Assembly: GCF_900172235.1 (NCBI RefSeq)
Contig: NZ_FWFQ01000009.1
Location: 62,001 to 126,000 of the forward strand
Source of the DNA: Pseudoruegeria aquimaris
GTDB lineage: Bacteria; Pseudomonadota; Alphaproteobacteria; Rhodobacterales; Rhodobacteraceae
Length of the DNA: 64,000 bases
Direction of reading: 5' to 3'
The notes beneath the pieces are model-generated. The model made no database searches. It had not been told where the DNA came from and was given only the letters and a program-made list of their open reading frames with translations. Positions 9,105-19,347 of this stretch are shown here, one piece after another. Position 1 is the first letter of the stretch. Each line of letters begins with the position of its first letter. The position numbers and the translations under genes were made by a program.

Positions 9105-9671
9105 TCAGACCTGCATGATCTCTTCTTGCTTGGTCTCGAGCGCCTTGTCGACGGCGGCAATCGCCTTGTCGGTCAGCTCCTGGATCTCGTCGGACCAGAT
9201 CTTCTGTTCGTCCTCGCTCATGCCGGCGGCCTTGGCCTTCTTGAGCTGGTCCATGCCGTCGCGGCGCACGTTGCGGATGGCGACGCGGGCGTGTTCGGCA
9301 TATTGGGCGGCCACGCGGGTCAGTTCGCGGCGGCGCTCCTCGTTCAGCTCCGGGATCGGCAGCATGATGATGGTGCCGTTGAGCTGCGGGTTGATGCCGA
9401 GGCCGCTTTCGCGGATCGCTTTCTCGACCTTGCCGACCATGGACTTGTCCCACACGTTGATCGTCACCATGCGCGGCTCGGGCACGTTGATCGTGCCGAC
9501 CTGGTTGATCGGGGTGCGCTGGCCGTAGGCCTCCACCATCACCGGCTCCAGCATCGCCGCCGAGGCACGGCCCGTGCGCAGGGAGGCGAACTCGGTGCGC
9601 AGCGCGGCCATGGCACCGTCCATCCGGCGCTGCAGATCGTCGAGATCGATGTCTAGGTCTTCTTCGGACAT
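9105..9671 (-). CDS. frr: Ribosome recycling factor
   Basis: 188 residues from [14 protein letters not shown]. An in-frame TTG at 9701 would add 10 residues, but the ATG gives the family's length (about 185). Typical blocks are [27 protein letters not shown], the [14 protein letters not shown] loop and the helix with [16 protein letters not shown] splits post-termination ribosomes together with EF-G. It lies 58 bases after pyrH and 33 before uppS, the standard pyrH-frr-uppS order. Confidence 0.96.
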   Translation of the reverse strand: MSEEDLDIDLDDLQRRMDGAMAALRTEFASLRTGRASAAMLEPVMVEAYGQRTPINQVGTINVPEPRMVTINVWDKSMVGKVEKAIRESGLGINPQLNGTIIMLPIPELNEERRRELTRVAAQYAEHARVAIRNVRRDGMDQLKKAKAAGMSEDEQKIWSDEIQELTDKAIAAVDKALETKQEEIMQV

Positions 9672-9729
9672 GTCAGTTCTTCTTTTCTCTGTATCGTTCA
9701 ATCACGCTGCCCGCGGGCAGATGTTACGC

Positions 9730-10467
9730 TCAACCCTGCACCCTTGTATAGGTGCCCTGGCCCGAGAGGATGCCGCGGAACCCGCCCGGCTCATCCAGGG
9801 AAAAGACGATGATCGGCAGGTTGTTGTCGCGCGCCAGAGCGATGGCGGACGCGTCCATCACCCCCAGCCGCTTGGCCAGCACGTCATCGTAGCTCACGGT
9901 GTCGTAGCGCACGGCGTCCGCGTGCTTCACCGGATCCTTGTCGTAGACGCCGTCCACCTTGGTGCCCTTGAAGATCGCCTCGCAGCTCATCTCGTTGGCG
10001 CGCAGGGTGGCGGCGGTGTCGGTGGTGAAATAGGGGTTGCCGGTGCCGGCGGCGAAGATGCAGACCCGCTTCTTCTCCAGGTGGCGCACGGCGCGGCGGC
10101 GGATGTAGGGCTCCGCCACCTCGTCCATGCGGATGGCGCTGATGACGCGGGTGAACACCCCCATGCCCTCCAGCGCGCTCTGCATCGCCAGCGCGTTCAT
10201 CACCGTGGCCAGCATGCCCATGTAGTCCGCCGTGGTGCGCTCCATGCCCTGTGCCGAGCCCGCGAGCCCGCGGAAGATGTTGCCCCCGCCGATCACCATG
10301 CAGATCTCGACGCCCATCTCCTGAACGCTCTTCACCTCGCGGGCGATGCGCTGCACGGTGGGCGGATGCAGGCCGAAGCCCTGATCCCCCATGAGGGCCT
10401 CGCCGGAGATTTTCAGCATGACGCGGTTGAAGGTCGGGGCGGGTGTGGGCGCGTTCTCGTCGCTCAT
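9730..10467 (-). CDS. pyrH: Uridylate kinase
   Basis: 245 residues from [27 protein letters not shown]; the first 15 are a variable tail and the kinase core starts at [13 protein letters not shown]. Other family blocks are [24 protein letters not shown] and the nucleotide region [19 protein letters not shown]. It phosphorylates UMP to UDP. The ORF is open far upstream, but the intergenic region with miaA and the protein length favour this ATG. It probably heads the operon that runs to rseP and is divergent from miaA. Confidence 0.95.
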   Translation of the reverse strand: MSDENAPTPAPTFNRVMLKISGEALMGDQGFGLHPPTVQRIAREVKSVQEMGVEICMVIGGGNIFRGLAGSAQGMERTTADYMGMLATVMNALAMQSALEGMGVFTRVISAIRMDEVAEPYIRRRAVRHLEKKRVCIFAAGTGNPYFTTDTAATLRANEMSCEAIFKGTKVDGVYDKDPVKHADAVRYDTVSYDDVLAKRLGVMDASAIALARDNNLPIIVFSLDEPGGFRGILSGQGTYTRVQG

Positions 10468-10596
10468 TCGTGTGATCCACCGAATTCCTGATTGCCTTTG
10501 CCGCAAAATGTCGGAAAACAGCGGCATGTTCAACGCAGAAAGATCGAAAGCCCGGACGAACGGGCGCCGGCCCGCCGCGCGGCAAGGTGGCGCGCG

Positions 10597-11505
10597 ATGA
10601 GCGCGGCCTGGCTCGATCGCCTGCCCACGATCCCGCGGCAGGCCCCCGTCCTGATCGCCGGGCCCACCGCCTCGGGCAAGAGCGCGCTCGCGCTGGCCAT
10701 CGCCGAACGCGACGGCGGGGTGATCGTGAACGCCGATGCGCTCCAGGTCTACGACGGCTGGCACATCCTCACCGCCCGCCCCCCGGCCGAGGATCTCGCC
10801 CGCGCGCGCCACGAACTCTACGGCCACGTGCCCCACACCGAGGCTTATTCCGTCGGCCACTGGCTGCGCGACCTCGCCCCCATCCTGCGCGGCGCGGCGC
10901 GCCCGATCATCGTCGGCGGCACCGGTCTCTATTTCGAGGCCCTGACGCGCGGCCTGGCCGAGATCCCGGAGACCCCGGCGCAGGTGCGCGCCGAGGCAGA
11001 CGCACGCCGCATTGCGGGCGGCGTGGCCGGGATGCTGGCGGAACTGGACGCCGCGACCCGTGCCAGGATCGATCCGCTCAACCCGATGCGCGTGCAGCGC
11101 GCCTGGGAAGTGCTGCGCGCCACGGGGCGCGGGCTGGCCGAGTGGCAGGCCGACACCCCCCCGCCCCTGCTGCCGCTGCAGGACACCTTCCCGATCGTGA
11201 TGCGGGTGGAGCGCGACTGGCTGAACGCGCGCATCGACCGCCGGTTCGACATGATGATGGAGATGGGCGCGCTGGCCGAGGCCGAGGCGATGCGCCCCGG
11301 CTGGGATCCGGCGCGGCTGTCCTCCAGGGCCATCGGCGCCGCGGAGCTGATCGCCCATTTGAACGGCGAGATGACGCTGCCCGAGGCCGTCGCCGCCGCC
11401 AAGCTGGCCTCGCGCCAATATGCCAAGCGGCAGCGCACCTGGTTCCGCTCCAAGATGGCGCAGTGGCACCCTCTGGCCCTGCCCGCCGCCACCGGCCCGG
11501 CCTGA
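10597..11505 (+). CDS. miaA: tRNA dimethylallyltransferase
   Basis: 302 residues from [22 protein letters not shown] upstream acts as the ribosome site. The P-loop is [14 protein letters not shown], followed by [18 protein letters not shown] (catalytic Asp region) and [11 protein letters not shown]. The C-terminal part carries [14 protein letters not shown] and [16 protein letters not shown]. MiaA adds the isopentenyl group to A37 of tRNAs reading UNN codons and uses dimethylallyl diphosphate from the pathway served by the neighbouring dxr. Confidence 0.95.
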   Translation: MSAAWLDRLPTIPRQAPVLIAGPTASGKSALALAIAERDGGVIVNADALQVYDGWHILTARPPAEDLARARHELYGHVPHTEAYSVGHWLRDLAPILRGAARPIIVGGTGLYFEALTRGLAEIPETPAQVRAEADARRIAGGVAGMLAELDAATRARIDPLNPMRVQRAWEVLRATGRGLAEWQADTPPPLLPLQDTFPIVMRVERDWLNARIDRRFDMMMEMGALAEAEAMRPGWDPARLSSRAIGAAELIAHLNGEMTLPEAVAAAKLASRQYAKRQRTWFRSKMAQWHPLALPAATGPA

Positions 11506-11639
11506 CGCCGCTTTCCGAATCCCCACATCCGCGCGCGCCCTGTGCCCCTCGAGCGCCGCGCCGCTTGCATTTTTTGCACGATTTTCACGGCGAACCGTGT
11601 ATGGTGCCGCATCTTTTGACCAGTATGTGCGATTGTTCC

Positions 11640-12458
11640 ATGGACTTGACCCAGCAGAGATTGCCCGAGATCCGGCTCACGCCCATTCCGCGCCTCGCAC
11701 AGGGCGGCAAATGGCGGGTGGAGGCCATGCGCAGCTATTCGCGCGACCAGCTCCTTTGGTTCACCCGCGGCCAGGGCCGGATCACCGTCGCCGGTGTGAC
11801 CCGCGGCTACGGCGCCCACAACGCCGTTTTCATCCCCGCCAACACCATGCACGGCTTCGAGATGTCGGGCAGCGTGTTCGGCACCGCCATGTCGATCCCG
11901 CGCGAAAGCATGCTGCCCCTGCCCACCGCCCCCGTGCACCTGCGGATCCGGGACGCCGCCTCCCAGACGGAACTGAGCGCGCTGCTGGACGGCCTGCAGC
12001 GCGAGCTTGAGGGCAACCGCCCGGAGCGGCTGCGCGCCACCCACCATCACGCCGGGCTGATCGCCGTCTGGCTCAAGCGGCAGATCCTGCTGCACGAGGC
12101 CGACGCCCCTTCGCCGGATGCCGCCGTGCGCCTGCTTCAGCGCTACACCGAGATGGTCGAGGCGGAGTTCCGCTCCCACAAGACGGTGGCCGATTACGCC
12201 GCCGCGCTCGGGGTGACGCCCACGCATCTGACGCGCGTCTGCAAGAAGGCCTGCGGGCGCCCCGCCTCCGCGTTGCTCACTGATCGCGTGATCTTCGAGG
12301 CCCGCCGCCTGCTGGAGGAGACGGACACCCCGATCAAGGATGTCGCCGCCTCGCTCGGCTTCACCTCGGCCGCCTATTTCACCCGCGCCTTCCAGCACCA
12401 CACCGGGCGCACGCCCTCCTCTTTCCGCAGCACCTCCGCTGGCGGCCCGAAGGCCTGA
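11640..12458 (+). CDS. AraC family transcriptional regulator with N-terminal cupin-like sensor
   Basis: 272 residues from [12 protein letters not shown]; ATGs at 11601 and 11625 in the same frame are alternatives. The N-terminal half is a cupin-like sensory domain ([15 protein letters not shown], then [12 protein letters not shown]). The C-terminal 100 residues hold two helix-turn-helix motifs: [20 protein letters not shown] and [20 protein letters not shown], followed by the usual TGRTPSSFR end. The effector is unknown. It lies 310 bases upstream of the peptide ABC operon on the same strand, so control of that operon is plausible but not shown. Confidence 0.85.
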   Translation: MDLTQQRLPEIRLTPIPRLAQGGKWRVEAMRSYSRDQLLWFTRGQGRITVAGVTRGYGAHNAVFIPANTMHGFEMSGSVFGTAMSIPRESMLPLPTAPVHLRIRDAASQTELSALLDGLQRELEGNRPERLRATHHHAGLIAVWLKRQILLHEADAPSPDAAVRLLQRYTEMVEAEFRSHKTVADYAAALGVTPTHLTRVCKKACGRPASALLTDRVIFEARRLLEETDTPIKDVAASLGFTSAAYFTRAFQHHTGRTPSSFRSTSAGGPKA

Positions 12459-12767
12459 GACACAAGGGCCGCGGCTTGCGCCCGGCGGCTTCGCCCGCCC
12501 GGACGCCTGCCACCATCGCGTGAGCGCCGGGCCGAAAACCCGCTTGCCCCCGCGCGCCGAATGTCGCAATCGTGGCCTCATGATGTCGTTTTTTTTACGG
12601 GATACGCCGATTGCGCTCATTGACGCGGGCGCAATTCTGTTGCCGAATGAAGCTCCGGAAGGACCCGATGTTGCGCCCGGCCACCCACTCACGAACAGCG
12701 GCTGCGCAGATGGCCGGAACCCTTCCGCAGACAAGAACGGCGCGACACGTGCCACAGGGAGAACAAG
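12459..12767 (+). promoter_or_regulatory. Upstream region of the peptide ABC operon
   Basis: A 309-base stretch without a convincing gene. It contains an eight-T run near 12589-12597 and ends in an AGGGAGAACAAG ribosome site. I could not pick a confident promoter. Given its position between an AraC regulator and an importer operon, it should hold the operon promoter. Confidence 0.4.
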
Positions 12768-14435
12768 ATGACGAAATCCACCCAAACAACAAAGCCGTTG
12801 CACCCGGCCGTCGAGATGTACGCCAAGGAATTCAAGGCCGGCCAGCTGAGCCGCCGCGAATTCCTTGCGCGCTCCTCCGCGCTCGGTGCCTCGGCCGCCG
12901 CAGCCTACGGGGCCATCGGCCTGGTTGCGCCGAGCGAGGCCCGTGCAATGGCCCAGCCCGGCGGCACCCTGCGCATCCAGATCGAAGTGCGCGCCCTCAA
13001 GGATCCGCGCACCTACGACTGGACCCAGATCGCCTGGTTCACCTCCGGCTGGCTGGAATACCTGGTGGAATACAACTCCGACGGCACGTTCAAGGGCATG
13101 CTGCTGGAAAGCTGGGACGTCAACGACGACGCCACCGAATACACGCTGAACGTGCGCAAGGGCGTGAAATGGAACAACGGCGATGATTTCACCGCCGAGG
13201 ACGTGGCCCGCAACATCGCGCTCTGGTGCGAGAAGGACGTGGAAGGCAACTCCATGGCCGGCCGCATGGCCACGCTGATCGACGCCGACACCGGCAAGGC
13301 CATCGAAGGCGCGATCGAGGTGGTGGACAGCCACACCGTGAAGCTGAAGCTGCCCAACCCCGACATTTCGATCATTCCGGGCATGGCCGACTACCCGGCC
13401 GCCATCGTGCACAGCTCGCACAACCCCGACGACATGCTCAGCAACCCCGTCGGCACCGGCCCCTACCTGCCGGAATCGCTGGAAGTGGGCGTGAAGGGCG
13501 TGCTGGTGAAGAACACCGATCACGCCTGGTGGGGCGCCGACACCATCGGCGGCGCCTACCTCGACCGCATCGAGATGATCGATTTCGGCACCGACCCCTC
13601 CTCCTGGCTGGCCGCGGCCGAAGCCGACGAGGTGGACATGCTCTATGAAACCGTCGGTGATTTCATCGACATCATGGACGGCATCGGCTGGGTCCGCTCC
13701 GAGATCGTGACCGGCGCCACCATCGTCGTGCGGCCCAACCAGCTGGCCGAAGTGGACGGCATGAAGCCCTACGCCGACAAGCGCGTGCGCCGCGCCCTGG
13801 CCATGGCCTGCAACAACGCCGTCTGCCTCGAACTGGGCTACGGGGATCGCGGCGTCGTCGCCGAGAACCACCACGTCGCCCCGGTGCACCCGGAATACGC
13901 CGACATCGGCCAGCCGGTGTTCGATCCGGAAGGCGCGATGAAGCTGCTCGAAGAGGCGGGCATGGCCGACTACGAGCACGAGCTTCTCTCCATCGACGAC
14001 GACTGGCGCAAGAACACCACCGACGCCGTGGCCGCGCAGCTGCGCGACGCCGGCATCAAGGTGAAACGCACCATCCTGCCGGGCTCCACCTTCTGGAACG
14101 ACTGGGCGAAATACCCGTTCTCCTCCACGAACTGGAACCACCGCCCGCTGGGCGTGCAGGTGCTGGCGCTGGCCTACCGTTCCGGTGAAGCCTGGAACGA
14201 GACCGGCTTCGCCAACGAGGAGTTCGACAGCCTGCTGAACGAAGCCCTCGCGATCGCCGACGTGGACAAGCGCCGCGAGGTGATGGCGAAGATCGAACAG
14301 ATCATGGTGGACGAAGGCGTGACGATCCAGCCCTACTGGCGTTCGCTCTACCGCCACCACAAGGAAGGCATCGTGGGCGCGGACATGCACATCGCCTACC
14401 TGCCGCAGCTCTACAAGATCGGCTTCGCCGGCTGA
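12768..14435 (+). CDS. ABC transporter substrate-binding protein, family 5 (peptide/opine type), Tat signal
   Basis: 555 residues. The N-terminus has a twin-arginine motif SRREFLAR (Arg29-Arg30) followed by a hydrophobic stretch and an ARAMA-like cleavage region near residue 62, so export should be by Tat, folded. The body is an SBP_bac_5 protein with [35 protein letters not shown] and a late [16 protein letters not shown]. Such proteins deliver peptides, opines or glycosides to an inner-membrane importer. Two permeases and a double ATPase follow. The substrate cannot be told from sequence alone. Confidence 0.92.
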   Translation: MTKSTQTTKPLHPAVEMYAKEFKAGQLSRREFLARSSALGASAAAAYGAIGLVAPSEARAMAQPGGTLRIQIEVRALKDPRTYDWTQIAWFTSGWLEYLVEYNSDGTFKGMLLESWDVNDDATEYTLNVRKGVKWNNGDDFTAEDVARNIALWCEKDVEGNSMAGRMATLIDADTGKAIEGAIEVVDSHTVKLKLPNPDISIIPGMADYPAAIVHSSHNPDDMLSNPVGTGPYLPESLEVGVKGVLVKNTDHAWWGADTIGGAYLDRIEMIDFGTDPSSWLAAAEADEVDMLYETVGDFIDIMDGIGWVRSEIVTGATIVVRPNQLAEVDGMKPYADKRVRRALAMACNNAVCLELGYGDRGVVAENHHVAPVHPEYADIGQPVFDPEGAMKLLEEAGMADYEHELLSIDDDWRKNTTDAVAAQLRDAGIKVKRTILPGSTFWNDWAKYPFSSTNWNHRPLGVQVLALAYRSGEAWNETGFANEEFDSLLNEALAIADVDKRREVMAKIEQIMVDEGVTIQPYWRSLYRHHKEGIVGADMHIAYLPQLYKIGFAG

Positions 14436-14586
14436 TCAGCGGGCCGGCCCCGCGGGGCTGGCCTGAACCGATTGCGCCGGGCCGCGGAGACGTGGCCCGG
14501 CGTGCAAGCAGCGGGCCGGGAGGCAGGGGTCTTCCGCACCAACGCCAGCCGAGAATGGCGCCCGCGATCTGAAAACAGGGATCTCT

Positions 14587-15633
14587 ATGGGACTGTTCAT
14601 CTTACGCCGTGTCGGGGTCATGATCCTCACGGCTCTATGCCTGACCTTCATCGTCTTCTACCTGACGAACCTCTATCCGAACCTCGAAAAACTGGCCAAG
14701 ACGCAAGGCAACATGCGCATGACGGATGCGCAGGTCGAAAGCTGGCTCGGGGACCGGGGCTATCTCGAACCCATTCCGGTGAAATACGGCCAGTGGCTCG
14801 GCGTCCTGCCCGGCTTCACCCACACCGATGAGGACGGCAAGGTCACCGGCCGCTGCATCCGCACCGGGGTGGAGGCCGCCGACGCGCCCACCTTCTGCGG
14901 CATCCTGCAGGGGGATTGGGGCTATTCCACCGTGTTCAAGGACGAGGTGGGCACCATCGTGAGCAAGCGGCTCGCGCTCACCGGCAAGCTGATGTTCTGG
15001 GTGATGGTGCTGATGGTGCCCTCCGCCCTCATCATCGGGGTGCTGGCGGGGATGCGCGAAGGCAGCAAGCTGGACCGGACGCTCTCGACCTTCTCCATCG
15101 CCTCCACCGCGACGCCGGAATACGTCTCGGGCGTGATCCTGATCGCGGTCTTCGCCTCCTCGGCCTTCGGGCTCAAGTGGTTCAAGGGCACGGCGACCGC
15201 GGCGATGGACAACGCCACCTTCGAGAACTTCTTCCTGCCGGTGGTGACGATCGCGCTCTACGGCGTGGGCTACATCGCGCGGATGACGCGGGCCTCGATG
15301 ACCGAGGTGATGACGGCCCAATACATCCGCACCGCGCGGCTGAAGGGCGTGAGCTTCCCCAACATCGTGATGAAACACGCCCTGCGCAACGCGCTGATCG
15401 CCCCTTTCACCGTCATCATGCTCCAGTTCCCCTGGCTGCTGAACGGCGTGGTGATCGTGGAGACGCTCTTCAACTACAAGGGCTTCGGCTGGACACTCGT
15501 CCAGGCCGCCGGCAACAACGACATCGAGCTCCTTCTGGGCTGCTCCGTCGTGGCCGTCTTCGTCGTGCTCGTCACGCAGCTGATCAGCGATATCGGCTAC
15601 GTTTACCTCAACCCGCGCATCCGCGTATCTTAA
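14587..15633 (+). CDS. ABC transporter permease, DppB/OppB type
   Basis: 348 residues. One N-terminal membrane helix (MGLFILRRVGVMILTALC) is followed by a large periplasmic segment of about 100 residues and then five membrane helices with the MetI-like core. The cytoplasmic ATPase-docking loop is visible as YIRTARLKGVSFPNIVMKHA (about 240-260). It forms the inner-membrane channel with the next gene. A gap of 150 bases separates it from the binding protein; only 13 bases separate it from the second permease. Confidence 0.93.
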   Translation: MGLFILRRVGVMILTALCLTFIVFYLTNLYPNLEKLAKTQGNMRMTDAQVESWLGDRGYLEPIPVKYGQWLGVLPGFTHTDEDGKVTGRCIRTGVEAADAPTFCGILQGDWGYSTVFKDEVGTIVSKRLALTGKLMFWVMVLMVPSALIIGVLAGMREGSKLDRTLSTFSIASTATPEYVSGVILIAVFASSAFGLKWFKGTATAAMDNATFENFFLPVVTIALYGVGYIARMTRASMTEVMTAQYIRTARLKGVSFPNIVMKHALRNALIAPFTVIMLQFPWLLNGVVIVETLFNYKGFGWTLVQAAGNNDIELLLGCSVVAVFVVLVTQLISDIGYVYLNPRIRVS

Positions 15634-15646
15634 GGGAGGACTGGAC

Positions 15647-16807
15647 ATGGAACCGCTTTCCTGGGGCCAGATCATCGGCCAGATGTTCATCCAGTTCACG
15701 CCGGTGTGGATCGCGCTGGTGGTGCTTTTCACGGCATCGATCATCTACAAACGCAAACTCGGCCTTTACGGCAAACTCTTCGACAGCCCCATCGGCATGA
15801 TCGGCTTCGGCATCGTCATGTTCTGGGTGTTCACGGCGATCTTCTCCAACCTCATCATCACCCATGACCCGCTGGTGCAGGTCTCAGGCATGAAGAACAA
15901 GGTGCCCGGCACCCCGGTGCCCGAGGGAACGGCCGGGTTCGAATACTACCTGCTCGGCGGCGACAACCTCGCGCGGGACGTCTTCAGCCGCATGGTGGCC
16001 GGCAGCCGCATCGTGGTGCAGATCGCCCCCTTCGCTACGCTCTTCGCCTTCATGGTGGGGATCACGCTGGGCTTGCCGGCGGGCTATTTCGGCGGGCGGC
16101 TGGATACGTTCCTGTCGTTCCTGGCGAACCTGATCCTCGCCTTCCCGGTGATCCTGCTGTTCTACCTGCTGGTGACGCCGGAGATCGTGGCCACGGGGCT
16201 GCCCACCTACATGGCCGGGGTGCTCTTCCTGTTCCCGATCATCTTCCTCGTGGTGCTGTGGAACTCCCGCTACTTCACGCAGCCGCAGAAGCGCAACGTC
16301 TTCGTTGCCATCACGCTGCTGCTGGGGGGCTGGGTCTACCTCGGCACGGCCTGGGGGGCTGATCCCACCGGCTTCTTCAACATGCAGTCCAACATCCTGA
16401 TCGTCTTCGTGTCGGTGGTGTTCGTGAACTCGCCCACGGTGTTCCGCATCGTGCGCGGGCTGGCGCTGGACATCCAGACCCGCGACTACGTGGCCGCCGC
16501 CCAGACCCGCGGCGAGGGCCCGTGGTACATCATGCTCTGGGAGATCCTGCCCAACGCGCGCGGGCCGCTGATCGTCGATTTCTGCCTGCGTATCGGCTAC
16601 ACCACGATCCTTCTCGGGACACTGGGCTTCTTCGGGCTGGGCCTTGAGCCGGAAAGCCCGGACTGGGGCACGACGATCAACGCGGGCCGCCGCCTGCTGT
16701 CGATCTTCCCGCACCCCGCCCTGGCCCCCGCCCTTGCGCTCATGAGCCTCGTTCTGGGGCTGAACCTGCTGGCCGATGGCCTGCGGGAGGAGAGCCTGAA
16801 GGACTAG
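15647..16807 (+). CDS. ABC transporter permease, DppC/OppC type
   Basis: 386 residues, longer than the usual 300 because of an extended N-terminal membrane pair and an inserted segment of extra hydrophobic helices in the middle (about 180-240, LPTYMAGVLFLFPIIFLVVL and VFVAITLLLGGWVYLG). It has the OppC_N-like start, an LARDVFSRMVAGSRI motif and the docking loop DYVAAAQTRGEGPWYIMLWE with the ILPNARGPLIVDF block. It pairs with the preceding permease. The extra helices are a recognisable variant within this importer class. Confidence 0.92.
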   Translation: MEPLSWGQIIGQMFIQFTPVWIALVVLFTASIIYKRKLGLYGKLFDSPIGMIGFGIVMFWVFTAIFSNLIITHDPLVQVSGMKNKVPGTPVPEGTAGFEYYLLGGDNLARDVFSRMVAGSRIVVQIAPFATLFAFMVGITLGLPAGYFGGRLDTFLSFLANLILAFPVILLFYLLVTPEIVATGLPTYMAGVLFLFPIIFLVVLWNSRYFTQPQKRNVFVAITLLLGGWVYLGTAWGADPTGFFNMQSNILIVFVSVVFVNSPTVFRIVRGLALDIQTRDYVAAAQTRGEGPWYIMLWEILPNARGPLIVDFCLRIGYTTILLGTLGFFGLGLEPESPDWGTTINAGRRLLSIFPHPALAPALALMSLVLGLNLLADGLREESLKD

Positions 16808-16820
16808 GCGAAAAGGAAAA

Positions 16821-16860
16821 GGCCGGGGGCGCCGCCCCCGGCCCCCCGGGATACTTCCGG
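16821..16860. repeat. GC hairpin plus CCCCCGGGATACTTCCGG repeat, copy 1
   Basis: Arms GGCCGGGGG (16821-16829) and CCCCCGGCC (16835-16843) form a perfect hairpin, directly followed by CCCCCGGGATACTTCCGG (16843-16860). The tail matches 16 of 18 bases of a second copy at 48555-48572. It lies inside an operon, between the second permease and the ATPase gene, so it may act as an mRNA end or stabiliser rather than a full terminator (no T run). Confidence 0.6.
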
Positions 16861-16914
16861 TCAGGAGATGGGGCAAAGCGCCCCGCCCGACCGCTCCGAG
16901 AAAGGAGAAACGAC

Positions 16915-18999
16915 ATGGCAAAATGGGACTACGACGGCCCGATCCTCGAAATCGAGAACCTCTCGATTTCCTTCTTCACGCGCCTGCGGGAGATCCCCGC
17001 GGTGATGGATTTCTCCTGCGTGGTGCAGCCCGGCGAGGCGATGGGGCTCGTGGGCGAATCCGGCTGCGGCAAATCCACCGTGGCGCTGGGGATCATGCAG
17101 GACCTGGGCGTGAACGGGCGCATCGTGGGCGGTTCGATCAAGTTCAAGGGCCGCAACCTGAACGAGATGAGCGCCGAGGAGCTGCGCGACATCCGGGGCT
17201 CCGAGATCGCGATGATCTACCAGGAGCCGATGGCCTCGCTGAACCCGGCGATGAAGATCGGCCGCCAGCTCATGGAAGTGCCGATGATCCATGAGGGCGT
17301 GAGCAAGGAGGAGGCCTACAAGCGCGCGCTGGAAGTGGTGACGGACGTGCGCCTGCCCGATCCGAAGCGGATGCTCGACAGCTACCCGCACCAGCTTTCG
17401 GGCGGCCAGCAGCAGCGCATCGTGATCGCCATGGCGCTGATGTCCAAGCCGTCGCTGCTGATCCTCGACGAGCCGACCACCGCGCTGGACGTGACGGTGG
17501 AAGCCGCCGTGGTGGACCTGGTGAAGGATCTCGGCAAGAAATACGGCACCTCGATGCTGTTCATCAGCCACAACCTCGGCCTCGTGCTGGAGACCTGCGA
17601 CAGGATCTGCGTGATGTATTCGGGCGAGGCGGTGGAGACGGGCTCCATCGGGGATGTCTTCGACCAGATGCAGCACCCCTACACGCAGGCGCTGTTCCGC
17701 TCCATTCCCTTGCCGGGCGCCGACAAGAACGCACGCCCCCTCGTCGCGATCCCCGGCAACTTCCCCCTGCCCCACGAACGCCCGCCGGGCTGCAACTTCG
17801 GCCCGCGCTGCGACTATTTCGAAGAGGGCCGCTGCAACGCCGGCGACATCCCGATGCGCAAGATCCCCGGCAACGACCGCCACGCGAGCCGCTGCCTGAA
17901 GTTCGAGGAGATAGACTGGAACGCCCCCGTGCAGGCCGGCACGACGACGGAGAAGGCCGAGGTCGGCGACGTGGTGCTGAAGATCGAGGATCTGAAGAAA
18001 TACTACGAGGTGGCGGCCAACGCGATGTTCGGCGGCGGCAACACCAAGGTGGTGAAGGCCAACGAGACGATCAGCTTCGAGGCCCGCGAATCCGAAACCC
18101 TCGCCATCGTGGGGGAATCGGGCTGCGGGAAATCCACCTTCGCCAAGGTGCTGATGGGGCTGGAAACCGCCACCGACGGCCACGTGCTGCTCAACAACTC
18201 CGCGATCCAGAACATCCCCATCCAGGAGCGCGACACGGAGACGGTCTCGACCGTGCAGATGGTGTTCCAGAACCCGTTTGACACGCTCAACCCCTCGATG
18301 ACGGTGGGCCGGCAGATCATCCGTGCGCTGGAGATCTTCAAGGTCGGCAAGAACGAGGCCGACCGCAGGCAGCGGATGCTGGAGCTGCTGGACCTCGTGA
18401 AACTGCCGCGCGCCTTCGCGGACCGCATGCCGCGCCAGCTTTCGGGCGGGCAGAAGCAGCGTGTGGGCATCGCGCGGGCCTTCGCCGGGGATGCGCAGAT
18501 CGTGGTGGCCGACGAGCCGGTTTCCGCGCTCGACGTCTCGGTGCAGGCGGCGGTGACGGATCTGCTGATGGAGATCCAGCGCCAGAACAAGACGACGCTT
18601 CTGTTCATCTCGCACGATCTGTCCATCGTGCGCTATCTCTCCGACCGGGTGATGGTGATGTACCTCGGCCACGTGGTGGAGATCGGCACCACCGATCAGG
18701 TCTTCTCGCCCCCCTACCACCCCTACACCGAGGCGCTGCTGTCGGCGGTTCCGATCGCGGACACCTCGATCCAGAAGGAGCACATCGTGCTGGAGGGCGA
18801 CATCCCCTCGGCGATGGATCCGCCGCCGGGCTGCCCCTTCCAGACGCGCTGCCGGTGGAAATCGGAAGTGCCTGGCGGGCTCTGCGAGCGCGACGTGCCG
18901 CCGGTGAAGACGCTCGCGGACGGGCACCAGATCAAATGCCACCTCGCCGAAGACGTCCTGGCGCGCATGCAACCCGTCATCAAGGTGGCCGCGGAATAG
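16915..18999 (+). CDS. ABC transporter ATP-binding protein with two fused ATPase domains (DppD-DppF type)
   Basis: 694 residues with two full nucleotide-binding domains. Domain 1 has Walker A GESGCGKST (about residue 47), signature LSGGQQQR and Walker B LLILDEPTTALD. Domain 2 has Walker A GESGCGKST (about 400), signature LSGGQKQR and VVADEPVSALD. Each domain ends in the oligopeptide-transporter tail with spaced cysteines (PPGCNFGPRCDYF and PPGCPFQTRCRW). It powers the importer encoded just upstream and replaces the usual two separate ATPases. A terminator follows 25 bases after the stop. Confidence 0.95.
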   Translation: MAKWDYDGPILEIENLSISFFTRLREIPAVMDFSCVVQPGEAMGLVGESGCGKSTVALGIMQDLGVNGRIVGGSIKFKGRNLNEMSAEELRDIRGSEIAMIYQEPMASLNPAMKIGRQLMEVPMIHEGVSKEEAYKRALEVVTDVRLPDPKRMLDSYPHQLSGGQQQRIVIAMALMSKPSLLILDEPTTALDVTVEAAVVDLVKDLGKKYGTSMLFISHNLGLVLETCDRICVMYSGEAVETGSIGDVFDQMQHPYTQALFRSIPLPGADKNARPLVAIPGNFPLPHERPPGCNFGPRCDYFEEGRCNAGDIPMRKIPGNDRHASRCLKFEEIDWNAPVQAGTTTEKAEVGDVVLKIEDLKKYYEVAANAMFGGGNTKVVKANETISFEARESETLAIVGESGCGKSTFAKVLMGLETATDGHVLLNNSAIQNIPIQERDTETVSTVQMVFQNPFDTLNPSMTVGRQIIRALEIFKVGKNEADRRQRMLELLDLVKLPRAFADRMPRQLSGGQKQRVGIARAFAGDAQIVVADEPVSALDVSVQAAVTDLLMEIQRQNKTTLLFISHDLSIVRYLSDRVMVMYLGHVVEIGTTDQVFSPPYHPYTEALLSAVPIADTSIQKEHIVLEGDIPSAMDPPPGCPFQTRCRWKSEVPGGLCERDVPPVKTLADGHQIKCHLAEDVLARMQPVIKVAAE

Positions 19000-19024
19000 G
19001 CCCTCGCGGGCTTCGGATCGGGAG

Positions 19025-19053
19025 AAGGCCGGGCCGCTGCGCCCGGCCTTTTT
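19025..19053 (+). terminator. Rho-independent terminator of the peptide ABC operon
   Basis: AAGGCCGGG and CCCGGCCTT arms around a short GC loop, followed by TTTTT counting the arm end. It lies 25 bases after the ATPase stop codon. Confidence 0.85.
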
Positions 19054-19134
19054 CGTCGGCAGGTTGCATCGGGGCGCGGGCGATTCCCCGGCGCACCCTT
19101 TCGCCGCGGCGGCGCGCGGGGCGCGGCCGGAAGA

Positions 19135-19329
19135 TTAAGAAATCTTAACAAATCATTGGATCGGCAAACAAAAAGGGGGGTCTGCACACCCCCCTTTTCG
19201 GCGTTCCGTGCCCCGTGAGTAGTGGTGGCTTCGAACGCTTTGACCTGTCGAGTCAGGGGGATTCCCCCCATACTCTCGTGTCTTTATAACAGCTTGCGCC
19301 AAAAACGCGCGCCTTACGCAACGTAAGGC
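19135..19329. other. Gene-free structured region with bidirectional terminator; possible small RNA
   Basis: No gene is evident from 19054 to 19347. It holds a palindrome TTAAGA-AA-TCTTAA (19135-19148); a perfect 11-bp terminator hairpin (19171-19181 with 19188-19198) with T-runs on both sides; and an 8-bp inverted repeat GCCTTACG-CAA-CGTAAGGC (19311-19329) followed on the minus strand by GCGCGTTTTT. Between the last two, on the minus strand, GCGTTC and GAACGC can pair, so about 110 bases ending at the 19.18 kb terminator could be a small RNA. I see no clear promoter. Confidence 0.4.
19171..19198. terminator. Strong bidirectional terminator hairpin
   Basis: AAAAGGGGGGT and ACCCCCCTTTT are perfect 11-bp arms around a 6-base loop. 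A T-run follows on the plus strand, and TTTTTG follows on the minus strand. It can end transcripts from the lytic transglycosylase side (minus) and leftovers from the ABC operon (plus). Confidence 0.8.
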
Positions 19330-19347
19330 CGCAATGTAGGGCCAAGG

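Noticed and set aside
10929-14390. A 1153-codon open frame on the minus strand over miaA and the binding-protein gene
   Set aside because: It is antisense to motif-bearing genes on the plus strand and has no ribosome site or domain; a shadow frame.
19210-19262. tRNA-like stretch (GGCTTCGAACGC) after the ABC operon
   Set aside because: No acceptor stem, D arm or anticodon arm can be folded around it on either strand.
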